From Nocardioides solisilvae (GTDB taxonomy: Bacteria; Actinomycetota; Actinomycetes; Propionibacteriales; Nocardioidaceae), in assembly GCF_003194625.1 (NCBI RefSeq), contig NZ_QHKX01000001.1:1178001-1242000 (forward strand): DNA of 64,000 bases, read 5' to 3'. Position numbers and translations under genes: made by a program. Below are positions 25,052-34,396 of this stretch, one piece after another (the first letter of the stretch is position 1; each line of letters begins with the position of its first letter). The notes below the pieces were generated by a model. The model made no database searches. It was not told the origin of the DNA and was given only the letters and a program-made list of their open reading frames with translations.

Positions 25052-25939
25052 ATGCCTGCCACCCAGCAGTCGGGGCACGGGGCCGAGGTCGTGGCCGCCG
25101 GCGTGCTCGTCACCCGCCCGGGCCACGACGTGCTGCTGGTCCACCGGCCGCGCTACGACGACTGGTCCTTCCCCAAGGGCAAGCTCGACCCCGGCGAGCA
25201 CCTGACCGCCTGCGCGGTCCGCGAGGTCGAGGAGGAGACGGGGCTGCGGGTCCGCCTCGGTCCGCCGCTGCCGGAGCAGCGCTACCTCGTCGGCGGCCGC
25301 CCCAAGGTCGTCCACTACTGGACCGGTCGCGTCGTGGGCGACGACGACGTGGCGGACCACACCCGCGAGGACGAGATCGACGAGGTGGCCTGGGTGCCGT
25401 GGAAGGAGGCGGCCCGGCTGCTCACCCACGCCCACGACCGCGAGACGCTGGCCCACGCCCGGCCGCTGCGGCGGCGTACCCACCCCCTCGTCGTGCTCCG
25501 GCACGCCGTCGCGCTCCCGCGGCGGGGCTGGGACGGCGACGACCGGCTCCGCCCCCTCACCGACGAGGGACACGAGCAGGCCCTCAGCCTGGTGCCGGTG
25601 CTGGCGGCGTACGGCGTCACCCGGGTGGTCACGTCCAGCTCGACGCGCTGCGTCGACACCGTGGCGCCGTACGCCGCGGGGGTGCTGGCGGTCGAGGCGA
25701 CCGACGCCCTGAGCGAGGAGGACGCCACGGCCGCGGGGGTGGTGGCGCTGGTCGACGAGCTGCGCGACGCGCTGGGCGAGCTCGACGACGCGACCGTGCT
25801 GTGCAGCCACCGGCCGGTGCTGCCGGCGGTGCTCGACGCCCTCGAGGTGGCCGACCGGCCGCTCGAGAAGGGCGGGATGGCGGTGGTCCACCTCCGCGAC
25901 GGCGAGGTGGTCGCCACCGAGGTGCACGGGGCCGTCTGA
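25052..25939 (+). CDS. NUDIX hydrolase fused to histidine phosphatase (MutT1-like)
   Basis: A 295-residue two-domain enzyme like mycobacterial MutT1, which removes damaged nucleotides (8-oxo-GTP) and cleaves dinucleoside polyphosphates. Domain 1 (about 10-145) has the NUDIX box starting GKLDPGEH and ending REVEEETGL; domain 2 (about 150-295) has the phosphatase motif LVVLRHAVAL with the phospho-accepting His, and VLCSHRPVL with the second His. The usual RHG is RHA here, as in MutT1-type proteins. Confidence 0.85.
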   Translation: MPATQQSGHGAEVVAAGVLVTRPGHDVLLVHRPRYDDWSFPKGKLDPGEHLTACAVREVEEETGLRVRLGPPLPEQRYLVGGRPKVVHYWTGRVVGDDDVADHTREDEIDEVAWVPWKEAARLLTHAHDRETLAHARPLRRRTHPLVVLRHAVALPRRGWDGDDRLRPLTDEGHEQALSLVPVLAAYGVTRVVTSSSTRCVDTVAPYAAGVLAVEATDALSEEDATAAGVVALVDELRDALGELDDATVLCSHRPVLPAVLDALEVADRPLEKGGMAVVHLRDGEVVATEVHGAV

Positions 25940-26045
25940 GCGGCCCGTCGCGGACGGTGACCGGCGGGTAGGTCAAGGGCCCGGAGCCGGGTTCATGTGA
26001 TGGTCGTCGCATCCTCGACCCGGTGTCGCCGAACGCCCGACCGTC

Positions 26046-26067
26046 GTTCACCCGTCGTTCACCGACG
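26046..26067 (+). promoter_or_regulatory. PHO box upstream of pstS
   Basis: Two adjacent 11-bp direct repeats, GTTCACCCGTC (26046-26056) and GTTCACCGACG (26057-26067), match the PhoP-binding repeat unit known from Streptomyces. They lie 74-95 nt before the pstS GTG, consistent with activation of the pst operon by PhoP under phosphate starvation. Confidence 0.8.
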
Positions 26068-26117
26068 CCCGGGCCCGTGGTCACCTCCGGAGTCTTCACT
26101 CAGTGTCGTCAGCACAC

Positions 26118-26144
26118 ATGAAGACTCAGGAGACAACGAAGTGA
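26118..26144 (+). CDS. Possible 8-codon upstream reading frame overlapping pstS start
   Basis: ATG at 26118 opens MKTQETTK and its TGA (26142-26144) overlaps the pstS GTG (26141-26143). The pstS ribosome site AGGAGA lies inside this frame. Terminating ribosomes could re-initiate on pstS. It has no visible ribosome site of its own and may be chance. Confidence 0.25.
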   Translation: MKTQETTK

Positions 26145-27244
26145 CGAGCACTTCCTTCCGCCGGGCGATCGTCCCCGGCCTGGCCGCCCTGGCCCTCACC
26201 CTCTCCGCCTGCGGCGCGGCCAACGAGGAGGCCTCGGCGGACGGCGACACCCCCAGCGGCCTCTCCGGCACCCTCAACGGTGGCGGCGCGAGCTCGCAGG
26301 AGGCGGCGCAGAACGCGTGGCGTGCCGGCTTCCAGGAGGCCAACCCCGACGTGACGGTCAACTACGACCCGGTCGGCTCCGGCGGCGGCCGTGAGGGCTT
26401 CTCCTCCGGCGGCTTCTCCTTCGCCGGCTCCGACTCCTACCTCGACGACGAGGAGGGCGAGCTCACCGCGGTCACCGAGCAGTGCAACGGCACCGCGCCG
26501 ATCGAGATCCCCAACTACGTCTCCCCGATCGCGGTGATCTTCAACGTCGAGGGCGTCGACGAGCTCAACCTCACCCCCGAGGCCATCGCCGGGATCTTCA
26601 ACAACGAGATCACCAAGTGGAACGACCCGGCCATCGCCGAGACGAACCCCGACGCCGACCTCCCCGACGCCGACATCACCGCGGTCCACCGCTCCGACGA
26701 GTCGGGCACCACCGGCAACTTCACCAACTACCTCGGCACCGTCGCGCCCGACGCGTGGCCGCACGGCGAGATCGAGATCTGGCCGATCAAGGCCGGCGAG
26801 GGCGCCAGCGGCACCTCCGGCGTCGTCTCCGCGGTCACCAACGGCCAGAACACGATCGGCTACGCCGACGCCAGCCAGGCCGGCGACCTCGGCACCGCCA
26901 ACGTCCAGGTGGGCGACGACTTCGTCGGCCCGACCGCCGAGGCCGCCGCCAAGATCCTCGAGGTCTCCCCGCGGGTCGAGGGCCGCGCCGACACCTCGAT
27001 GGTCTTCGACCTCGACTACGAGACCGAGGAGGCCGGCACCTACCCGATCGTGCTCACCTCCTACCTGATGGCCTGCACCACCTACGAGGACGAGGAGACG
27101 GCCGAGCTGGTCAAGGGCTACATCTCCTACATCCTCAGCGAGGACGGCCAGGCCACCGGCCAGGAGAACGCCGGCTCCGCGCCGCTCGCCGACTCGCTGG
27201 CCGAGGAGGCCCGCGGCCACGTCGAGGCGATCTCCGCCGGCTGA
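26141..27244 (+). CDS. pstS: Phosphate-binding lipoprotein
   Basis: Extracellular phosphate receptor of the PstSCAB importer. The 367-residue precursor has a lipoprotein signal with the lipobox LSAC at residues 22-25 (cleavage before Cys25). GAGASSQ near residue 50 and HRSDESGTTGNF near 190 are the phosphate-contact motifs of PstS. Rich in Asp/Glu, as expected for a surface protein. GTG 26141 is chosen for AGGAGA 8 nt upstream; the frame is open further upstream but across the PHO box. Confidence 0.95.
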   Translation: MTSTSFRRAIVPGLAALALTLSACGAANEEASADGDTPSGLSGTLNGGGASSQEAAQNAWRAGFQEANPDVTVNYDPVGSGGGREGFSSGGFSFAGSDSYLDDEEGELTAVTEQCNGTAPIEIPNYVSPIAVIFNVEGVDELNLTPEAIAGIFNNEITKWNDPAIAETNPDADLPDADITAVHRSDESGTTGNFTNYLGTVAPDAWPHGEIEIWPIKAGEGASGTSGVVSAVTNGQNTIGYADASQAGDLGTANVQVGDDFVGPTAEAAAKILEVSPRVEGRADTSMVFDLDYETEEAGTYPIVLTSYLMACTTYEDEETAELVKGYISYILSEDGQATGQENAGSAPLADSLAEEARGHVEAISAG

Positions 27245-27429
27245 CGCGGGCGGCGCGCAGGCGTACGCCGTAGGCGCACCGCCCCGCTCGACCCGCAGCA
27301 CCGCACCACCCAGCCTCATCCAGCTTGATCCAGCTCCACCCAGCACCGCGAGACGCCGAGGGGGATCCGGGGCCGACCCACAGGTCGGACCCGGGTCCCC
27401 AGCGGCGTGATCGGACCAGGAGGAACCCC

Positions 27430-28383
27430 GTGCCACCCACCACCGCACCGGACGCGCCGAGCGCCGCGCCGGTCGTCGCCCCGACCGGGGTACGACGGCC
27501 GGGCGACCTCGTCTTCGCCGGCCTCGCCCGCGCCGCGGGGCTGCTGATCCTGGTCGCCCTGGCCGGCGTCGCGATCTTCCTGACCCTCGAGGGGGTCCCG
27601 GCGATCACGGCGCCGTCCGAGCGGATCGGTGCCGACAACATCGTCGTCTACGTCTGGCCGCTGCTCTTCGGCACGCTGCTGGCCGCCACCCTGGCGATCC
27701 TGGTCGCGGCGCCGCTGAGCATCGCGCTCGCCCTGGTGATCTCGCACTACGCGCCGCGCCGGCTGGCCCGCCCGATCGGCTACCTGATCGACCTGCTCGC
27801 GGCCGTGCCGTCGGTGGTCTACGGCCTGTGGGGGATCCAGTTCCTCGCGCCCAAGGTCTACCCGGTCTACCAGTGGCTGGTCGACAACCTGGGCTGGCTC
27901 CCGTTCTTCGAGGGCCCCGCCAACGGCCGCAGCATCCTCACCGCCAGCCTCGTGCTGGCGATCATGGCGATGCCGATCATCACCGCGATCTGCCGCGAGA
28001 TCTTCGCCCAGACCCCCACGCTGCACCAGGAGGCCGCGCTGGCCCTGGGCGCCACCCGGTGGGAGATGATCCGGATGACGGTCTTCCCCTACTCCCGCTC
28101 CGGGATGATCTCGGCCGTCATGCTCGGCCTCGGACGGGCGCTCGGCGAGACGATGGCCGTCGCGATGGTCCTCTCGGCCACCGGGGTGATCACCTTCAAC
28201 CTGATCTCCTCGGTCAACCCCTCGACCATCGCCGCCAACATCGCCCTCGGCTTCCCCGAGGCCTCCGGGGTCAAGGTCAACGTGCTGATCTTCTCCGGCC
28301 TGGTGCTCTTCGTCGTCACCTTCGTCGTCAACTTCCTCGCCCGGCTCATCGCCGCGCGGGGCGCGGTCAAGGGAGGTCGCTGA
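27430..28383 (+). CDS. pstC: Phosphate ABC transporter permease PstC
   Basis: A 317-residue integral-membrane subunit with six hydrophobic helices and the ABC permease loop EAALALGATRWEMIRMTVFP near residue 210. AGGAGGAA stands 5 nt before GTG 27430. A 185-nt gap from pstS contains small CCAGC(T) repeats but no hairpin I would call a terminator, so pstSCAB is probably one operon. Confidence 0.93.
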   Translation: MPPTTAPDAPSAAPVVAPTGVRRPGDLVFAGLARAAGLLILVALAGVAIFLTLEGVPAITAPSERIGADNIVVYVWPLLFGTLLAATLAILVAAPLSIALALVISHYAPRRLARPIGYLIDLLAAVPSVVYGLWGIQFLAPKVYPVYQWLVDNLGWLPFFEGPANGRSILTASLVLAIMAMPIITAICREIFAQTPTLHQEAALALGATRWEMIRMTVFPYSRSGMISAVMLGLGRALGETMAVAMVLSATGVITFNLISSVNPSTIAANIALGFPEASGVKVNVLIFSGLVLFVVTFVVNFLARLIAARGAVKGGR

Positions 28384-28384
28384 G

Positions 28385-29494
28385 ATGGAGACCCCGACCC
28401 ACCTGCAGGAGCGCCGGGACGCCTCCGACGCCGCGGCCGCCGAGGCCGCGTCCGCGCCGTTCGTCCCCCTGGTCCGCCCCCAGCTCCCCGCCCAGGCCCC
28501 GCTGCTGGTCGCCGTGCTCGCCGTGGCCGTGGGCGCGCTGCCGGTGGTGGTCCTCGGCTGGGGCCCGGTCGGCGGGGTGCTGGTCGCCGCCGTCGCCTTC
28601 CTCGTCGCGCTGCCCGTCTGGTCGAACGTCGTCGAAGGGCCGCGCAAGGCCACGGACCGGCTCGCGACCTCGCTGATGTGGAGCGCCTTCGCGATCGCCC
28701 TGGTGCCGCTGGTCAGCCTGCTGTGGCAGGTGGTCGGCAACGGCTTCCCCGCGCTCTCGGGGGAGTTCTTCACCTTCTCGATGCGCAACGTCGTCGGCGA
28801 GGGCGGCGGGATCTACCACGCGCTGGTCGGGACCCTGATCGTCACCGCCTGGGCCGCCGCGATCTCCGTCCCGGTCGGCGTGATGGCCGCGATCTACCTC
28901 GTCGAGTACGGCAGGGGCTCCCGGACCGCCCGGGTGATCACCTTCCTCGTCGACGTGATGACCGGCATCCCCTCCATCGTCGCAGGCCTCTTCGCCTACG
29001 CGCTCTTCGTGCTCTTCTTCGGGCCCGGGGTGCGGATGGGCTTCGGCGGCTCGGTGGCCCTGGCCGTGCTGATGGTCCCGATCGTGGTCCGGTCGACCGA
29101 GGAGATGCTCAAGCTGGTGCCCGACGAGCTGCGCGAGGCGTCGTACGCCCTGGGCGTGGCCAAGTGGCGCACGGTGACCAAGGTGGTGCTGCCGACCTCG
29201 ATGGCCGGCATCGTCACCGGGGTGATGCTGGCGGTGGCGCGGGTCGCGGGGGAGACCGCGCCGCTGCTCATCATCGCCGGCGACACCGACTCGGTGAACT
29301 TCAACGCCTTCGCCGAGCGGATGGCGACCCTGCCGGTCTTCATCTACTACTCCTACATGCAGCCCGGGATCCCGCCCGAGTTCGGCCGCGAGCGCGCCTG
29401 GGGGGCCGCGCTCGTGCTGATCGCGCTCGTGATGGGGCTCAACCTCGTCGCTCGTGCCGTCGGCCGCTGGTTCGCCCCGAAGACGGGCCGCTGA
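28385..29494 (+). CDS. pstA: Phosphate ABC transporter permease PstA
   Basis: A 369-residue partner of PstC. After a hydrophilic start and two N-terminal helices comes the core permease domain with the EAA loop [20 protein letters not shown] near residue 253. It is longer than E. coli PstA because of the N-terminal extension (about residues 1-95). One base separates the pstC stop and this ATG. Confidence 0.93.
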   Translation: METPTHLQERRDASDAAAAEAASAPFVPLVRPQLPAQAPLLVAVLAVAVGALPVVVLGWGPVGGVLVAAVAFLVALPVWSNVVEGPRKATDRLATSLMWSAFAIALVPLVSLLWQVVGNGFPALSGEFFTFSMRNVVGEGGGIYHALVGTLIVTAWAAAISVPVGVMAAIYLVEYGRGSRTARVITFLVDVMTGIPSIVAGLFAYALFVLFFGPGVRMGFGGSVALAVLMVPIVVRSTEEMLKLVPDELREASYALGVAKWRTVTKVVLPTSMAGIVTGVMLAVARVAGETAPLLIIAGDTDSVNFNAFAERMATLPVFIYYSYMQPGIPPEFGRERAWGAALVLIALVMGLNLVARAVGRWFAPKTGR

Positions 29495-29547
29495 GCCGCG
29501 CGCCGCGGCGTACCCCCTCCTCCCTCCCACACCCAGAGAGAACCCTG

Positions 29548-30327
29548 ATGGCCAAGAGCATCGACATCTCCGACCTCGACATCTACTACGGCGACTTCCT
29601 CGCCGTGCAGGGCGTCAACATGACGATCCGAGCGCGGTCGGTGACCGCCTTCATCGGCCCCTCGGGCTGCGGCAAGTCGACCTTCCTGCGCTCGCTCAAC
29701 CGGATGCACGAGGTGATCCCCGGCGCGCGCGTCGAGGGCAAGGTCGTCGTCGACGGGCAGTCGCTCTACGACCCCGGCGTCGACCCGGTGGAGGTGCGCC
29801 GCCAGATCGGGATGGTCTTCCAGCGGCCCAACCCCTTCCCGACGATGTCGATCTACGAGAACGTCCTGGCCGGCAACCGGCTCAACTCCAAGAAGATGAA
29901 GAAGGCCGAGGCCGACGACATCGTGGAGCGCTCGCTGCGCGGCGCCAACCTCTGGACGGAGGTCAAGGACCGTCTCTCCAAGCCCGGGATGGGTCTCTCC
30001 GGCGGCCAGCAGCAGCGGCTCTGCATCGCCCGCGCGATCGCCGTCGAGCCGCAGGTGCTGCTGATGGACGAGCCCTGCTCCGCCCTCGACCCGATCTCGA
30101 CCGCGGCGATCGAGGACCTCATCCACGAGCTCAAGAGCGACTACACGATCGTCATCGTCACCCACAACATGCAGCAGGCGGCCCGGGTCTCCGACGAGAC
30201 CGGCTTCTTCAACCTCAAGGCGACCGGCGAGCCCGGCCACCTCGTGGAGTTCAACTCGACCCAGAAGATGTTCGCCAACCCCGACGACCCCTCCACCGAG
30301 GCCTACATCTCCGGCCGCTTCGGCTGA
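29548..30327 (+). CDS. pstB: Phosphate ABC transporter ATP-binding protein PstB
   Basis: A 259-residue ATPase energising phosphate import. [19 protein letters not shown] is Walker [17 protein letters not shown] the PstB-specific Q-loop region, [18 protein letters not shown] the signature and [13 protein letters not shown]alker B. Last gene of pstSCAB; unlike many operons no phoU follows, but a PhoU-like gene lies at 33695. Element A3 follows the stop by 17 nt. Confidence 0.95.
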   Translation: MAKSIDISDLDIYYGDFLAVQGVNMTIRARSVTAFIGPSGCGKSTFLRSLNRMHEVIPGARVEGKVVVDGQSLYDPGVDPVEVRRQIGMVFQRPNPFPTMSIYENVLAGNRLNSKKMKKAEADDIVERSLRGANLWTEVKDRLSKPGMGLSGGQQQRLCIARAIAVEPQVLLMDEPCSALDPISTAAIEDLIHELKSDYTIVIVTHNMQQAARVSDETGFFNLKATGEPGHLVEFNSTQKMFANPDDPSTEAYISGRFG

Positions 30328-30344
30328 GCCGATCGCCCTTCGCT

Positions 30345-30410
30345 CGATAGTCCCCCACAAGGTGACCATGGGGGAGCGGCGTGTCGCGGTCAGAACGCGG
30401 GGGACTATCG
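30345..30410 (-). repeat. Palindromic element A3
   Basis: Arms CGATAGTCCCCC and GGGGGACTATCG are inverted and perfect at the ends; the core on the minus strand reads CTGACCGCGACACGCCG, so orientation is minus. It lies 17 nt after pstB and probably forms the operon's terminal hairpin. Confidence 0.85.
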
Positions 30411-30551
30411 GAGTTGGGAAGGCGCCGGACCGCGCCGGACTGAGCCGGAATCTGGGGGCGGGGCTGGGGAGCGAGGCAGCTCCGGGGGCTGCGGCCGGCC
30501 TCCTGTGGAGGAGCGGCCAGTCGAGGAGCGTGACGTGGGCAGCCTCGCCGG

Positions 30552-31637
30552 ATGCTCGACGATCCTGCCCGTCGGACCGGAGAACTCACCCGGTTCGAGC
30601 CGCCTCCCTTCCACCCCGCCCGTCCCGGCCTGGTGGCGCCAGCCCGTCGTGACGACTCCGGCCGCGCCGGCCCGACCCGCCGGCAGCTGCGGGCGGGAGA
30701 GTTCCGGCGCACCAGTCATGGCCGTTGGGTGCCTGCAGCCACGCCGACGACCACGCAGCAGCGGATCCTCGAGGCAGCGGCGCTCCTGCCGGAGCGGTGC
30801 GCGGTCACCGGGTGGGCGGCGCTGCACTGGCTGGGCGCGACGTGGTTCGACGGGACCGACACGTCGGGCGGGCAGCGACCCGTTCCCCTCGCCACCGGGG
30901 GTCTCGACCTGCGCGTCCCGCCGGGGGTGAGTGTGTGCGCCGAGCACCTTCCGCTCGCGAGCCTCGTGGAGGTCGACGGCGTGGTCATCACTCTTCCGGA
31001 GCGTTCGGTGGGTTTCGAGATGCGCTACGCACCGTCGGTGCGGCAGGCGGCCGTCACGGCCGGGATGGCGGCGTACGACGACCTCGTCGACCGCCGGGAG
31101 CTCGCGCTGCACCTCGCGAGCCAGCGCAGCCGGACGGGAGTGCCGCGGGCCCGTGAGGCGTACGAGCTCGTGCAGGAGAACTGGTGGTCGCCTGCGGAGG
31201 CGTGGACCGAGATGGTCTGGATCCTGGACGCGGGACTGCCGAGGTTGCGGTGCAACGTGCCGGTCTTCGATCGTGCGGGCAGGTTCGTCGCCACCCCGGA
31301 CCTGCTCGACGAGGAGGCCGGTCTGGCGATCGACTACGACGGGGCCGTGCACCTCGACCTTGCCCAGCGTCACCGCGACCTCGTACGGACGGAGGCGCTG
31401 CGCGCCCTCGGTCTGCGCGTGCTCGTCGTCATGGCAGCGGACCATCGGCGTCGAGGACACCTGGTCCACCGGATGCTCGCCGCGAGGCGCGCCGCGCGTT
31501 TCGAGGCGGAGTCCTCCCGGCGCTGGACGACCGACCCGCCGGGCTGGTGGCGCTCGACGCTGACCGTGGCCGATCGGCGTGCCCTGTCGCCCGAGGATCG
31601 CGCGCGGTGGCTGCGCTACCGCCTGACCTCCGGATAG
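30552..31637 (+). CDS. AbiEi/DUF559-like protein with endonuclease-like fold
   Basis: A 361-residue protein of a type very common in actinobacteria: an N-terminal winged-helix-like part (TRRQLRAGEFRRTSHGRWVP, as in AbiEi antitoxin-like proteins) and a C-terminal Vsr/DUF559-like region (EAGLAIDYDGAVHLD then RHRDLVRTEALRALGL) whose D-x-D-G/H-x(n)-RD pattern suggests a PD-(D/E)xK nuclease fold. No toxin partner is adjacent and activity is unproven. The TAG stop is contributed by repeat A4. The first 25 residues are uncertain because no ribosome site is seen. Confidence 0.6.
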   Translation: MLDDPARRTGELTRFEPPPFHPARPGLVAPARRDDSGRAGPTRRQLRAGEFRRTSHGRWVPAATPTTTQQRILEAAALLPERCAVTGWAALHWLGATWFDGTDTSGGQRPVPLATGGLDLRVPPGVSVCAEHLPLASLVEVDGVVITLPERSVGFEMRYAPSVRQAAVTAGMAAYDDLVDRRELALHLASQRSRTGVPRAREAYELVQENWWSPAEAWTEMVWILDAGLPRLRCNVPVFDRAGRFVATPDLLDEEAGLAIDYDGAVHLDLAQRHRDLVRTEALRALGLRVLVVMAADHRRRGHLVHRMLAARRAARFEAESSRRWTTDPPGWWRSTLTVADRRALSPEDRARWLRYRLTSG

Positions 31638-31697
31638 TCCCCATCATCTTGACCAAGAACACGCCGGGCGGCACGGTCAGATTGCGGGGGACTATCC
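31632..31697 (+). repeat. Palindromic element A4, supplying a stop codon
   Basis: Arms GGATAGTCCCC and GGGGACTATCC enclose the core TTGACCAAGAACACGCCGGG (plus orientation). The TAG within the left arm (31635-31637) is the stop codon of the upstream gene. It sits between that gene and the convergent phosphatidyltransferase gene. Confidence 0.85.
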
Positions 31698-31743
31698 ACC
31701 CGTCCCCGACAGCGGCAGCGGGGCGCAGAGGAGGGGAGGCGGG

Positions 31744-32514
31744 TCAGGCGGGCTGGCGCGCGGCCCGCCGGGCGTCGCGGTGGGCGACGACGGTACGCCG
31801 GGCGGTGCGGGCCGTGAGCCACAGGCTGACGGCGACGTAGTAGGCGACGTACAGCAGCGAGAGGACCACGAGCAGGTCGTGGGGGTCGGGGAGGCCGGCC
31901 GTGATCAGCCCGAAGAGCACGAGCCAGGCCGTCGCGAGCGTCATGTTGACCGCCCAGAGCACGGGGGTGCGGGAGGGGTAGACGTACTTCACCGGCACGA
32001 AGACCAGCACCGCCAGGACCAGCAGCAGCACCGCCGTCGTCGTGGGGCCGAGGCCGAGCACCACGACGTAGAAGGCCACGATGTTCCAGTAGCTCGGGAA
32101 GCCGAGGAAGAAGTGGTCGTCGGTCTTCGCGTCGCTGCGGCAGAACTGGTAGCACGAGGCGAGCACCGGCACCGCGGCGCAGACCCCGCCGAACCAGGCG
32201 CCGGGCAGGTAGCCTCCTGCCCACAGCAGCACCATCGGCGCGAAGACGTAGGTGATGTAGTCGACGATGTTGTCGAGCAGGGCCCCGTCGAAGCCGGGCA
32301 TCACCTCCTTGACCCGCAGGTGCCGGGCGAGGAGGCCGTCGGTCCCGTCGATCACCATCGCGACGAGGAACAGCCACAGGACGGTCTCGACCTCCCCCTG
32401 GTAGGAGAAGTGGACCATCAGCAGCGCCAGCACCGAGCCCACCGCGGTGTAGGCGTGGACCGCCGCCGCCCCGAGGCGCTGGGCCGGGGTGGCCGGGCCC
32501 GTGGACGAGGTCAT
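31744..32514 (-). CDS. pcs: CDP-alcohol phosphatidyltransferase, phosphatidylcholine-synthase-like
   Basis: A 256-residue membrane enzyme with about seven helices. The catalytic motif begins DGTDGLLARHL and continues GFDGALLDNIVDY, the DG-x2-DG-x-AR-x(n)-G-x3-D-x3-D pattern of CDP-alcohol phosphotransferases. The long FCRSDAKTDDHFFLGFPSYW segment is typical of bacterial phosphatidylcholine synthases, which join CDP-diacylglycerol with choline. The exact head group is not certain. A TACTCT box (32521-32526) ends 6 nt before the ATG, suggesting a leaderless message. Confidence 0.75.
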   Translation of the reverse strand: MTSSTGPATPAQRLGAAAVHAYTAVGSVLALLMVHFSYQGEVETVLWLFLVAMVIDGTDGLLARHLRVKEVMPGFDGALLDNIVDYITYVFAPMVLLWAGGYLPGAWFGGVCAAVPVLASCYQFCRSDAKTDDHFFLGFPSYWNIVAFYVVVLGLGPTTTAVLLLVLAVLVFVPVKYVYPSRTPVLWAVNMTLATAWLVLFGLITAGLPDPHDLLVVLSLLYVAYYVAVSLWLTARTARRTVVAHRDARRAARQPA

Positions 32515-32588
32515 GCGGAAAGAGTAGGGCGCCGCGGCGGCCCGGGGACGGCGTACGCGCTCAGCGGACGTCTCAGCAGCCCGGCTCG

Positions 32589-32655
32589 GTGGTAGTCCGC
32601 AGCGATCTGACCACGACACGCTGGGGTGGCATGGTCAGAACGTGGGGGACTATCC
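32589..32655 (+). repeat. Palindromic element A5
   Basis: Right arm CGTGGGGGACTATCC is intact; the left arm (GGTAGTCCGCAG) has diverged. The core TCTGACCACGACACGC reads on the plus strand. It lies downstream of the pit gene and upstream of the phosphatidyltransferase gene, both on the minus strand. Confidence 0.8.
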
Positions 32656-32694
32656 ACACGGGGGAGCGCGTGAGGGCGGGACAGGGGCACCGGG

Positions 32695-33690
32695 TCAGGG
32701 GAGCCAGAGGTGGGCGATCCAGTAGCAGACCGCTGCCACGAAGCCGGCCGCCGGGAAGGTCAGCACCCAGGCCGCGAGGATCGACTTCGCCACGCCCCAG
32801 CGCACGGCCGAGAGCCGCTTGGTCGCGCCGACGCCCATCACCGCCGAGGTGATGGTGTGGGTGGTGGAGATCGGGGCCTCCCAGACGTACGCCGTGGTGT
32901 AGAGCACCGAGGCGGCCACCGACTCGGCCGCGAAGCCGCGGGGCGGGTCGAGGTGGATGATCCGGCGCCCCAGGGTCCGCATGATCCGCCAGCCGCCCGA
33001 CCACGTGCCGAGCGAGATCGCGGTCGCGGCGGCGACGATCACCCACAGGGGCAGGTCGTCGCCGGCGTTGACGTAGTTGCCGGCGAGCAGGGCGAGGAAG
33101 ATGACGCCCATCGTCTTCTGGGCGTCCTGCAGGCCGTGGCCCAGCGCCATCGCGGCGGCCGAGATGGTCTGGGCGATCTTGAAGCCGCGGTTGGCCTTGT
33201 GGGGGTTGGCCTTCCGGGCGGCCCACATGATGCCGACCATCACGAGGAAGCCGAGGGTGAAGGCGACGAGCGGCGAGAGGATCATCGGGATCGCGACCTT
33301 GGCGATCACGGTGTCCCACTTGACGAAGACGCCGGCGGCCAGCGCCGCGCCCACGAGGCCGCCGATCAGGGCGTGCGAGGAGGAGGAGGGCAGGCCGAAG
33401 TACCAGGTGATCATGTTCCACGCGATGGCGCCCAGCAGGCCGGCCATCACGATGGTGAGGGCATGGCTGCCCGTCCCGGGGTCGATCACGTCGGAGACGG
33501 TCTGCGCGACCTTCTGGCCCAGGAAGGCGCCGACGAAGTTCATGACCGCCGCCATGCCGAGCGCGACCCGCGGCGTCAGCGCGCGGGTCGAGACCGAGGT
33601 GGCGATCGCGTTGGCGGCGTCGTGGAAACCGTTGGTGTAGTCGAAGACGAGGGCGACGACGACGACCGCGATGACAATCGCGAGCTCCAT
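32695..33690 (-). CDS. pit: Low-affinity inorganic phosphate transporter
   Basis: A 331-residue PiT-family carrier importing metal-phosphate complexes, driven by protons. The duplicated PiT signature is visible as GFHDAANAIATSVSTRALTP near residue 21 and, in the second half, WEAPISTTHTITSAVMGVG. About ten membrane helices. Four bases after the DUF47 gene and in the same direction, the usual DUF47-pit pair. Confidence 0.93.
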   Translation of the reverse strand: MELAIVIAVVVVALVFDYTNGFHDAANAIATSVSTRALTPRVALGMAAVMNFVGAFLGQKVAQTVSDVIDPGTGSHALTIVMAGLLGAIAWNMITWYFGLPSSSSHALIGGLVGAALAAGVFVKWDTVIAKVAIPMILSPLVAFTLGFLVMVGIMWAARKANPHKANRGFKIAQTISAAAMALGHGLQDAQKTMGVIFLALLAGNYVNAGDDLPLWVIVAAATAISLGTWSGGWRIMRTLGRRIIHLDPPRGFAAESVAASVLYTTAYVWEAPISTTHTITSAVMGVGATKRLSAVRWGVAKSILAAWVLTFPAAGFVAAVCYWIAHLWLP

Positions 33691-33694
33691 CGGG

Positions 33695-34312
33695 TCAGGA
33701 CTCCTTGACGGCGATCTGCTCCACCGTGTTGGCGACCTTCTCGAAGGCGTCGATGGCGCCCTCGAGCGACTCGACGACGTCCTTGAGCTTGAGCACCTCG
33801 AGGGCCTCGTACTTGCCGCTGAAGAGGCTGGCGAGGATCCGGCGGTAGGACTTGTCGCCGGCGTTCTCGAGGCGGTTGATCTCGATCCAGTAGTCGTCGA
33901 GGTCGGCCATCGACTTCAGCCGCGGCATGGCCTCGGCGGTCAGCTCGGCGCAGCGCTGGATGACCTCGACCTGGTTGGAGAGCTCCGAGGGGAGGTGGGT
34001 GACCTCGTAGAGCAGGATCAGGTCGACGGCCTCCTCCATCATGTCCATGATGTCGTCGAGCCCCGAGGCGAGGTCGTAGATGTCCTCGCGGTCGAAGGGC
34101 GTGACGAAGGTGGAGTTGACCCGGCGGATGAGCGCGTGGGTCGTCTCGTCGCAGGCGTGCTCGGCCTCACGCATGCGGCGGGCGACGTCCTCACGGTCGG
34201 CGCCCTCGGCCAGCATCTCGGCGAGGATGCCGGCGCCGGACACGAGGTGCGTGCCGAACTCGCTGAAAAGGTCGTAGAAGGAAGACTCGACAGGGCGGAA
34301 CCTGAAACCCAC
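33695..34312 (-). CDS. PhoU-like protein of the DUF47 family
   Basis: A 205-residue all-helical protein related to PhoU, thought to control the Pit transporter encoded next to it. PhoU-type E/D-x3-D metal-cluster motifs are visible (HACDETTHALI, DREDIYDLASGLDDIMDMME). The GTG at 34312 has AGGAG 6 nt upstream. No other PhoU is seen in the window, so phosphate-signal damping for pst may use a gene elsewhere. Confidence 0.88.
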   Translation of the reverse strand: MGFRFRPVESSFYDLFSEFGTHLVSGAGILAEMLAEGADREDVARRMREAEHACDETTHALIRRVNSTFVTPFDREDIYDLASGLDDIMDMMEEAVDLILLYEVTHLPSELSNQVEVIQRCAELTAEAMPRLKSMADLDDYWIEINRLENAGDKSYRRILASLFSGKYEALEVLKLKDVVESLEGAIDAFEKVANTVEQIAVKES

Positions 34313-34396
34313 GGGGAACTCCTGGTGAGCAGGACGGGAACGCCGGTCATGCTACGGGCACGACGTCCCGGCGACGCAAGTCCGGGGGGCGCCCGG

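Noticed and set aside
26126..27448. Valine/glycine-rich 440-residue frame opposite pstS
   Set aside because: It is an antisense shadow of pstS, whose lipobox and phosphate-binding motifs establish the real strand.
30552..31637. Complete type IV toxin-antitoxin pair
   Set aside because: The N-terminal part looks AbiEi-like but there is no AbiEii nucleotidyltransferase next to it; the gene stands alone between two repeats.
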